Shown: positions 58,310-64,000 of the stretch, one piece after another
Numbering within the stretch: the first letter of the stretch is position 1
Layout: every line of letters starts with the position of its first letter
Origin: Vibrio sp. MEBiC08052
Lineage (GTDB): Bacteria; Pseudomonadota; Gammaproteobacteria; Enterobacterales; Vibrionaceae
NCBI RefSeq assembly: GCF_001506075.1
Contig: NZ_KQ947475.1
Coordinates: 2,734,631 to 2,798,630, forward strand
Length of the DNA stretch: 64,000 nt
Reading direction: 5' to 3'
Made by a program: the position numbers and the translations under genes
The notes under the pieces: generated by a model
What the model was told of the DNA's origin: nothing
Databases searched by the model: none
The model's input: only the letters and a program-made list of their open reading frames with translations

Positions 58310-58486
58310 TGAATAGCAGAGACAGGCGGCACCACATAAATTGTGTTATTTATATACATCCTTTCAACTATACTTGATGCCTGTGTATAGAGAAATTAAG
58401 CAGATCTTGATATTTAATTTCTATTTATAGCAAAATCATTGATATCTTCCTGCTATAAACACACGTCCCAAACTATCTTTCGGATA

Positions 58487-58513
58487 TGAAAAAAGGCCGG
58501 AAATCCGGCCCTT
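58487..58513 (-). terminator. Terminator of the lectin-PL9 lyase gene
   Basis: On the minus strand AAGGGCCGGA-TTT-CCGGCC is followed by TTTTTTC. It lies 32 bases after the stop of the minus-strand lyase gene and faces the end of the two-gene cassette. The rest of 58310-58544 holds nothing I can identify. Confidence 0.85.
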
Positions 58514-58544
58514 ACACATACCCGAGTACAATATTGAGTGCGGC

Positions 58545-60359
58545 TTATTTGGATTCAAACGAACCTAAATCAGGTGCCTTGCCATTGTAATTGAGGCCGA
58601 CATCTGTACCGGCATCAATCAGTTCACTTCCCGATTTCAAATGGAAGAACTGAACAACGGGTAAACTACCATCACTTTGGCGCTCAGCCAGTAAATCATC
58701 GATGTTAATGCTTGCGAAGTCAGACGATGAAAACGAAAGACCATCCTGCCAGCTATTATTGGTGATGTTGGTTGAACCAGCGCCAAACTTATCCCGGTTA
58801 TCACCATCTAAAGAAATGCTGTTTTTGATGGTCAGATTCTTCAGTTGACGTGAGCTGCCATCGCCTAAACCAAAGTTACGGTTATTGTCATAAGCAATTG
58901 CATTGTAAATCGTGACAGTGCCTCGGTTACTATTTTGGTCGTAACCATCCGCAGTATTCCCCGCAGAGATCGTATTAATATAAACACCGTTGTGTGCTAA
59001 ATCTTTACCATCACTTCCGCCGGTTTTAAAACCGTTACCATCCCCGGCACCTTTCACACCATTTTTCTGATAACCATTTCGAATCATCCAGGTGTATTCC
59101 AGCGTTGTGGTCACTGAGCTGCCGTTATCACGCAGGTAACCATCAAAACCGTCATCCAAATTGTTCCATGCCCGGCAACCGTAGAAGTAGTTTCCGCTTC
59201 CCACGGTTAGCTTGGCAGCAAACCCATCGGCATTTTCAAGCGTTGAATCGGCATTGTAGTAAGAATCAGAGTTCTTGATGAAGTTGTAAGCAGCCCCACT
59301 ACTGATTTGCAGCCCCGTATCTGAGTTCTCATAAAACTTCATGAACTCGATCGTATTATGCGAACCTGTCAGGTACATCCCATTGTCACCTGCCTTTTTG
59401 ATATCGAAGCCATATAAGTGCCAATAGTCTCCACTCAGTTGGAAGCCACGGTTGGTACTTTTCTCTGACATAGCAGAGAAATCAAACACCGGGCGTTTAT
59501 CGCCGGGATAAGCACTCAATACAATCGCTTTCGATGCCGTACCACTACGTTTAATCTTGATGGTCTCTGAGGCATAGTATGTACCGCTCCGCATATAGAT
59601 GACATCTCCGGCTTTTGCGTCGTCGATCGCAGCAAGCAGTCCCGCCAGTGTAGAAACGACCGAGGCATCAGAATCAACATGTTTGATAAAAGAGGGATAG
59701 CCATTCGTTAACGGCTCACGATTCGCTCCCGCAAGTTGAGCAGCAACCGCTGTCGGTGCAGCTGAAGAACTTGAAATATCCGCAGATGAAGTACGACCAG
59801 AACCGGAAGATCCACACGTTCTTGTTACAGGCTCAAGCCACCAGCGTTGAGAGCTAATACCGGCATCTTGGTTTTGATAAATATCAGAACCTTCCGTTGA
59901 CCCGGCAACGGTCAGCAACAATGCCGAATTCGCATTGATGATCTTATAAGTTCCCTGATAAGTACCTGATGTCACCTGAACCAGTTGCCACTCCTGACTT
60001 GACGAATTGCTGTAGGGATTCTGTCGAACAGTCGCACCATTACTTTTTGAACCGCCTTCTACAGTGACCGCATACGAGGTATTGGAAGCCTGAATCGCCC
60101 AATAACCATTACTTTGCTGATTCAGTATAAATCGTTGAGAATCACTCCCCGTATTTTTTTGGGCTGCGATATTCGCTTTTTTGGCAGTGGATTCCGCGGC
60201 GACTAACATGTCAGCACCAGAATTGACAATTTTATACACAATGCCATCTACGGGTTGATCCGTGCAGTAATCTGCCGCATAAATCGGCCCACTGAGCATG
60301 ACAGAGCCCATCACACCGGCAAGCAAAATATGCCTATTTTTAACATTATAAACCTTCAC
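58545..60359 (-). CDS. Secreted pectate lyase: ricin-B lectin domain plus PL9 beta-helix
   Basis: These 604 residues from the GTG at 60359 comprise a signal peptide (to about residue 29, SGPIYAA), a ricin-B beta-trefoil (about 30-180) with repeated SQRF, SQEWQLV and SQRWWLEP (QxW) elements, a Ser-rich linker (about 185-210) and a PL9 right-handed beta-helix (about 215-604: FYENSDTGLQIS, NADGFAAKLTVGSGN, NNLDDGFDGY, DGNGFKTGG). It ends FHLKSGSELIDAGTDVG... PDLGSFE, as usual for the family. The GTG at 60359 has AGAAGGA nine bases upstream; an earlier GTG (60383) overlaps that site. The domains suggest an extracellular enzyme tethered to plant wall polysaccharide. A perfect KdgR box lies upstream. 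Confidence 0.88.
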   Translation of the reverse strand: MKVYNVKNRHILLAGVMGSVMLSGPIYAADYCTDQPVDGIVYKIVNSGADMLVAAESTAKKANIAAQKNTGSDSQRFILNQQSNGYWAIQASNTSYAVTVEGGSKSNGATVRQNPYSNSSSQEWQLVQVTSGTYQGTYKIINANSALLLTVAGSTEGSDIYQNQDAGISSQRWWLEPVTRTCGSSGSGRTSSADISSSSAAPTAVAAQLAGANREPLTNGYPSFIKHVDSDASVVSTLAGLLAAIDDAKAGDVIYMRSGTYYASETIKIKRSGTASKAIVLSAYPGDKRPVFDFSAMSEKSTNRGFQLSGDYWHLYGFDIKKAGDNGMYLTGSHNTIEFMKFYENSDTGLQISSGAAYNFIKNSDSYYNADSTLENADGFAAKLTVGSGNYFYGCRAWNNLDDGFDGYLRDNGSSVTTTLEYTWMIRNGYQKNGVKGAGDGNGFKTGGSDGKDLAHNGVYINTISAGNTADGYDQNSNRGTVTIYNAIAYDNNRNFGLGDGSSRQLKNLTIKNSISLDGDNRDKFGAGSTNITNNSWQDGLSFSSSDFASINIDDLLAERQSDGSLPVVQFFHLKSGSELIDAGTDVGLNYNGKAPDLGSFESK

Positions 60360-60516
60360 AGTTATGGTTCCTTCTATGTTCACACATGATGTAAAGCTTT
60401 CGGTATATCCATCGATAACGACGACAGAAACCGTCTGTCACTGATGCCGACTGATATATAAAAATTATTGTTTATCAAAATAAGAAGTGTATAAGAAATG
60501 GACAGAAAAACAACAA

Positions 60517-60535
60517 AATGAAACATCGTTTTATT
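60517..60535. promoter_or_regulatory. KdgR operator before the lectin-PL9 lyase gene
   Basis: AATGAAACATCGTTTTATT agrees at all 19 positions with the KdgR pattern. It lies about 160 bases upstream of the start at 60359, on the far side of the rpoS-rpoD block from the main pectin locus. Confidence 0.85.
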
Positions 60536-60643
60536 TTTAATTCAAATAAACACAGTAAGCATCACATATTTTTATATCTATATACTATTGAAATAACTGT
60601 AATGTTTATTTTTGCGCAGAACCTCTCATTTTTATGAAATAAT

Positions 60644-60845
60644 TCAAGATGAGCTAGTCAATTTAATATCCGCTAGATGATTAATTAAAGCACCAATCGA
60701 TCCATTATAGAATTCTCTATATTCATCACCTTTGCCGCTTCTGTGACCGAGTTGTTTTCTTAAGAACAAATTGAGTTGCTTCTAGCCAAAACTTGGTAGT
60801 GAATATGCTTTGTCATCATGCCATCTGTAATATTATGAGATATAT
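60644..60845 (-). pseudogene. C-terminal remnant of an unidentified gene
   Basis: One minus-strand frame reads YRWHDDKAYSLPSFG, an amber stop, then KQLNLFLRKQLGHRSGKGDE, YREFYNGSIGALINHLADIK, LTSSS and a stop at 60644. The protein-like composition around a single internal stop suggests a decayed gene end. I do not recognise the family; chance cannot be excluded. Confidence 0.35.
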
Positions 60846-61118
60846 CTCAACTGCTCTATTCAAATGACCAAATAACTATGCTATTACAATAGATAATCAT
60901 TTCGTAAAATAAAAAATGGGAATTTTATTGTAGAAATAGAATAACCTTATAAACACCAACATTAATTCCACTCAATTAATCAAGAATAGAGTCATATATT
61001 TAGGGTACAAAAATAAAGATTGAAACTGGGAAATATATTATAGAAAATGTGGCTAATATTTATTAGCCACTACATAGAATGTAATTTTCAGAAAAAACTG
61101 TCCAATTCGATACTAAAG

Positions 61119-61466
61119 TTAATTGTTAATAAATGCTGCTGTTATTTTACATACATTATCTACTTTAGGTAGTGAATCATCAACTTCTATGCTTACTTTT
61201 TTACCAGCCATAAAGGCAGCAAGCATTGCTGATAATAAGTGAGTATCTTCAGCTTTAATATCTGCGGCATCATTTCTACATGCAGTCCCACCCCAAGCTC
61301 CTTTAGTAAAAAAGTAGACTCTGGTCAATCCATTATACTCTGGGTTGGAAATCCTTGAAGTGGATGAAGGATGCCACTGCAATATTGTAAGTTCATTTCT
61401 CTGTCCAACTTTAGCGGCTGCAGAAAATGAAAGTAATAAAATTGAAATAAACACTATTTTTTTCAT
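61119..61466 (-). CDS. Small secreted protein, function unknown
   Basis: This 115-residue protein has a clear Sec signal peptide (MKKIVFISILLLSFSAAA) and a mature part of about 95 residues with two Cys (in TACRND and DNVCKI) that could form a disulfide. The motif LLSAMLAAFMAGKKVSIEVDD is of a kind seen in small secreted proteins of vibrios. The ATG at 61466 has GAGGGG upstream; the ATG at 61478 overlaps that site and is rejected. I do not recognise a named family with confidence. It is AT-rich and flanked by gene-poor sequence. Confidence 0.75.
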   Translation of the reverse strand: MKKIVFISILLLSFSAAAKVGQRNELTILQWHPSSTSRISNPEYNGLTRVYFFTKGAWGGTACRNDAADIKAEDTHLLSAMLAAFMAGKKVSIEVDDSLPKVDNVCKITAAFINN

Positions 61467-61787
61467 AAAACCCCTCAATCATTCAATATAATAATACGAT
61501 TCAGTAGAGATTACCTCTATAAATTTAGAAAGACAATAATTAATACCAACCTAATTAATTCATGTATAAGAACAATTACAAATAACATAGTTAAAAGTAA
61601 TTATACATTAAATGAAATGCATCTGATTTTTATCAAAAATAAACTTCTTTATAAATATATCCGCCCCCTTCACTTTAGTTAGCTCACTCAGGGCTCATAC
61701 ACAACCACGTCAAATTAAGACCAACACTTTCCTGAACAGCGTATATACTTCAAGTAAGTGAACACAGCGAAGGAGGCAAGGCAGACC

Positions 61788-62021
61788 ATGGAAATATCTC
61801 AACATGACGTAACGGATCTATTCGAACAGCTTGGTCTAGGGAGTTCACCGGAAGAAATTAAATATTTTGTGAATAACCATCGACATACACAAGATTCGAC
61901 ACCAATCCATGAAGCGAGCTTTTGGACAGCTTCCCAATCGGCTTTTTTGAAACAGGCTATAGAGGAAGATGCCAATTGGGTAGAATTAGTCGATCAGCTC
62001 GATGTGATGCTGCGAGACTAA
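61788..62021 (+). CDS. DUF2789 family protein
   Basis: This 77-residue protein reads MEISQHDVTDLFEQLGLGSS... FWTASQSAFLKQAIEEDANWVELVDQLDVMLR, matching DUF2789, a short helical family of unknown function common in gammaproteobacteria. The ATG at 61788 has AAGGAGG upstream and gives the family length; the frame opens ten codons earlier at 61758 but that start is not supported. Confidence 0.85.
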   Translation: MEISQHDVTDLFEQLGLGSSPEEIKYFVNNHRHTQDSTPIHEASFWTASQSAFLKQAIEEDANWVELVDQLDVMLRD

Positions 62022-62180
62022 CTGATTCAATCATGTATTCTTTTATACTTAAATGTACAGTCAGTGCTATTTACTTGAATGTTCCTACCAATACCCCGAC
62101 AACTTTAAGGTAATAGTGACGCTCATTTATGCCGGCGCCCAAAGAACCAAGAAAGTGGTCGGGGTGATAAACTGATATGA

Positions 62181-62519
62181 CTACATTCCACCTCGGCAGT
62201 AGGTCACCCAAACCTCATTACTGCCACAACCGCTATCAACGACACAATCGAGACCTTTCTTTTGTACTTGCATTGAAAGCAACCATGAATAGAATTCTTT
62301 AAAATGCTGTTTACTCATATCTAATCTAAAATATTGTGGTCTAACACCTGCGCATCGTCCTTGATTGGTACCATTTAGATAGAATCGACCATCAGTCCCC
62401 ATATGAATATAATTTGGCACACCTAAACTAATCCATCCACTACCATTTCCTTGTGCGTCTAAAGCGAATGCATTCACATGTACCATAAGACAGAGAAAGG
62501 AAATCAAAATCTTTTTCAT
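62181..62519 (-). CDS. Small secreted Cys-rich protein, function unknown
   Basis: These 112 residues include a Sec signal peptide (MKKILISFLCLMVHVNAFA) and a mature part with four Cys (GRCAG, LDCVV, SGCGS, TYCRG) that could form two disulfides. HFKEFYSWLLSMQVQKKGLDCVV resembles the LLSAMLAAFMAGKKVSIEV segment of the protein at 61119, which suggests a distant common fold. I cannot name the family. Confidence 0.7.
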   Translation of the reverse strand: MKKILISFLCLMVHVNAFALDAQGNGSGWISLGVPNYIHMGTDGRFYLNGTNQGRCAGVRPQYFRLDMSKQHFKEFYSWLLSMQVQKKGLDCVVDSGCGSNEVWVTYCRGGM

Positions 62520-62931
62520 AAATACTCCATATATAGTTTTAACGTTGGCGTCTGGATTTCAATAAGCCTTTTAAAAGATAAAAATATTTTTCGACCAAAC
62601 TTTACCTAGACACTCCCAAATAAAATGACCACATTTTATATGCGCAATGTTTATATCACACAAGTGCACATTGAACATCATAAGTTGTACTCAAACATAT
62701 TTTTACGACTGCTCGCATTCATCTGTTTTCGGGAAGAAGTTAACATCACTATATAATCACAGCGGCGGTTGCACTTTTCATCACGACAGCCCAAGCTGAA
62801 ACAGTTCTCTTGAACTTCGAGGCTGATTATGCAGATACAATGTGTTTCAATATCAACAGTGCCGGATTCTTATATCAAAATAAAAGTCGCCACAGACAAA
62901 ACGAAGTGTAGTAAAGCATTATTGGAGATGA
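62520..62931. other. Gene-poor region with a signal-peptide remnant
   Basis: Only the remnant at 62753-62911 is recognisable. The rest is AT-rich, with no tRNA, IS end or strong hairpin visible. Confidence 0.5.
62753..62911 (+). pseudogene. Secreted-protein remnant lacking a start codon
   Basis: The frame ITAAVALFITTAQAE followed by TVLLNFEADYADTMCFNINS and a stop at 62909-62911 looks like the end of a signal peptide and the start of a mature protein. No in-frame start exists; ATA at 62753 may be a mutated ATG. It is probably a degraded small secreted protein. Confidence 0.4.
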
Positions 62932-63576
62932 ATGATGAATGAAATAACGTTAGGTGAACGCTCAGTCGTTTACGTCACGGATATCTACTGTGGCTGGTGT
63001 TGGGGCTTCTCTGAACGCATGAAAGAATTTGAAGCCGCGAACCGCCATCGCGTCAATTTTACAGTTATCAGTGGCGGTTTATTTACCGGAGAAAGAGCAA
63101 CGGCTATTTCCAACTATCCACATATCTCTCAGGCCAATGAACAAATTACGATGCTTACCGGTGCAAATTTTGGTGCCCCGTATCAGCAACTTTTAAAAGA
63201 AGGCAGTCATATGCTGAATTCGCTTGATGCAGCAGTTGCTCTGGCCACCTTACGCGATCAAGCCCCGGAGCGTTCAATATTGTGGACCCACGCGCTACAA
63301 TCTGCATTTTATGAGCAAGGTCTTGACCTCTCCGACCACAACACGATCGCTGCAATAGCCTTAGCGCACGGACTTGATGCGGATGCTGTACGCACAAACC
63401 TAATCAATGGAAAAGCAATCAAGATAGCCAAGCAAGATTTCGCAATAGCCCATCAACTTGGGGTTGCATCATATCCGACCCTGCTTTTTATTGATGGCAG
63501 CAATATATATCAACTTCCTGCAACGGGGACACCATTCGATATTCTGAACCAAAAATTAGATGCACTGTTAACATAA
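62932..63576 (+). CDS. DsbA-family thioredoxin-like protein
   Basis: These 214 residues have the active-site motif YCGWCWGF (CGWC) near residue 20 of a thioredoxin fold with a helical insert (about 60-160) and cis-Pro region VASYPTLLFIDG (about 187). The layout is that of cytoplasmic DsbA/FrnE-like (2-hydroxychromene-2-carboxylate isomerase-type) proteins; no signal peptide is visible. The start is ATG at 62932 or the next codon at 62935, both served by GGAG. A terminator hairpin lies just after. Confidence 0.85.
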   Translation: MMNEITLGERSVVYVTDIYCGWCWGFSERMKEFEAANRHRVNFTVISGGLFTGERATAISNYPHISQANEQITMLTGANFGAPYQQLLKEGSHMLNSLDAAVALATLRDQAPERSILWTHALQSAFYEQGLDLSDHNTIAAIALAHGLDADAVRTNLINGKAIKIAKQDFAIAHQLGVASYPTLLFIDGSNIYQLPATGTPFDILNQKLDALLT

Positions 63577-63586
63577 AATATTGAGG

Positions 63587-63623
63587 AAAGCGACCATCAT
63601 TCAGTGGACCCCATGGTCGCTTT
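63587..63623 (+). terminator. Terminator after the DsbA-like gene
   Basis: AAAGCGACCAT/ATGGTCGCTTT is a perfect 11-bp stem with a 15-base loop followed by ATTATT. Confidence 0.8.
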
Positions 63624-63677
63624 ATTATTCTAGAACTTGTTCTTGGTCCCGCGATTTGCAAAAACCATGAGCGAAAC

Positions 63678-64000
63678 ATGAAAAAACTTTTAATCAGCTT
63701 TATCTTACTTGTCACACTTTCTGGTTGTGCAGCGATGTTTAACGGCACAAGTCAACAAGTATCGATCCGTAGTAAAAACCCAGCAGCTAAGATCTATGTG
63801 AATGACGCATATCTTGGCGATGGTAATGTCATTACAGTATTCAAAAAAATCAAAACTATACAATTCGCGTTGAAGAAGATAATTGCAACTCAGTCACGAT
63901 TCCTGTAACGAAGTCATTTGATCCAACCACGTTACGTTGTTGCGCGTATTTATCGACTTTGGCCTTGTTTCCATACTTGTCGTAGATGACACTGGCGCAT
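63678..64000 (+). pseudogene. Small lipoprotein gene with two apparent frameshifts, running off the window
   Basis: The start MKKLLISFILLVTLSGCAAM has a lipobox LSGC, followed by a PEGA-like beta domain (VSIRSKNPAAKIYVNDAYLG). The frame breaks at a 7-A run (63843-63849). The +1-shifted frame continues sensibly as KNQNYTIRVEEDNCNSVTIP and VTKSFDPTTL, and a second shift near 63930-63940 restores LLRVFIDFGLVSILVVDDTGA to the window end. Two shifts suggest a pseudogene, phase-variable slippage at the A run or sequencing error; the reads would decide. Confidence 0.65.

Larger units (their letters stand above)
60384..61118. other. Long AT-rich intergenic region upstream of the lectin-PL9 gene
   Basis: These 735 bases have no intact gene. 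They contain the perfect KdgR box (60517-60535), a minus-strand coding remnant (60644-60845) and the palindrome GAGATATATCTC near 60837. The remainder is AT-rich without visible structure. Confidence 0.6.

Noticed and set aside
52915..64000. Integrative island with tRNA 3'-end duplication
   Set aside because: I looked for a second copy of the tRNA 3' end (GTCCCGGAAGGCCCACCA) downstream and did not see one, and no integrase gene is present. Only replication debris supports a former element.

Overview
The window reads as a chromosomal segment of a gammaproteobacterium, most likely a plant- or seaweed-associated Vibrio. The evidence is the backbone order csrA, aspartate kinase, alaS, recX, recA, pncC, mutS, rpoS, nlpD, pcm, surE, truD, ispF, ispD, ftsB and then rpsU, yqeY, dnaG, rpoD and a CAU tRNA, with protein sequences of vibrio type. 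The species cannot be fixed from sequence reading alone.

Layout. 1-640: a tRNA array (four Arg-ACG, one of them cut by the window edge, and two Ser-GCU) on the minus strand behind a strong promoter. 870-7730: csrA, aspartate kinase, alaS, recX, SOS-controlled recA, pncC. 7860-27600: a nearly complete pectin/oligogalacturonide catabolism locus. 27827-37140: mutS, an HD-GYP/histidine-kinase signalling pair, hpxO, a PL3 pectate lyase, up to rpoS. 37173-52743: housekeeping genes through rpoD. 52838 onward: a CAU tRNA followed by an accessory region with an 8-bp tandem repeat, a LysE-type exporter, a decayed phage/plasmid replication module, a two-gene cassette of unknown function, a secreted lectin-pectate lyase, small secreted proteins, a DUF2789 protein, a DsbA-like protein and a frameshifted lipoprotein.

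How the pectin genes fit together. Secreted PL3 and PL9 lyases cut polygalacturonate outside the cell. A KdgM porin admits oligomers. A PelX-like lipoprotein trims them. TogMNAB, and perhaps an SSS symporter, imports them. Cytoplasmic PelW (PL2) and Ogl (PL22) reduce them to unsaturated monomers. KdgF, a DhuI-type isomerase (no KduI is present in the window), KduD, KdgK and Eda convert these to pyruvate and glyceraldehyde-3-phosphate. A KdgR repressor gene heads the locus. Palindromes matching the KdgR operator pattern lie before kduD, kdgK, togM, kdgM, the symporter, the PL3 gene and, more than 30 kb away, the lectin-PL9 gene, so the regulon is scattered over about 52 kb.

Most unusual item. 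Two co-directional genes at 56331-58309 have no recognised product. The first carries a class I glutamine-amidotransferase (peptidase C26-like) Cys/His signature. The second carries a Cys-His pair in a context resembling the CheD glutamine deamidase. They sit beside the remains of a mobile replicon and are the best candidate for an undescribed system.
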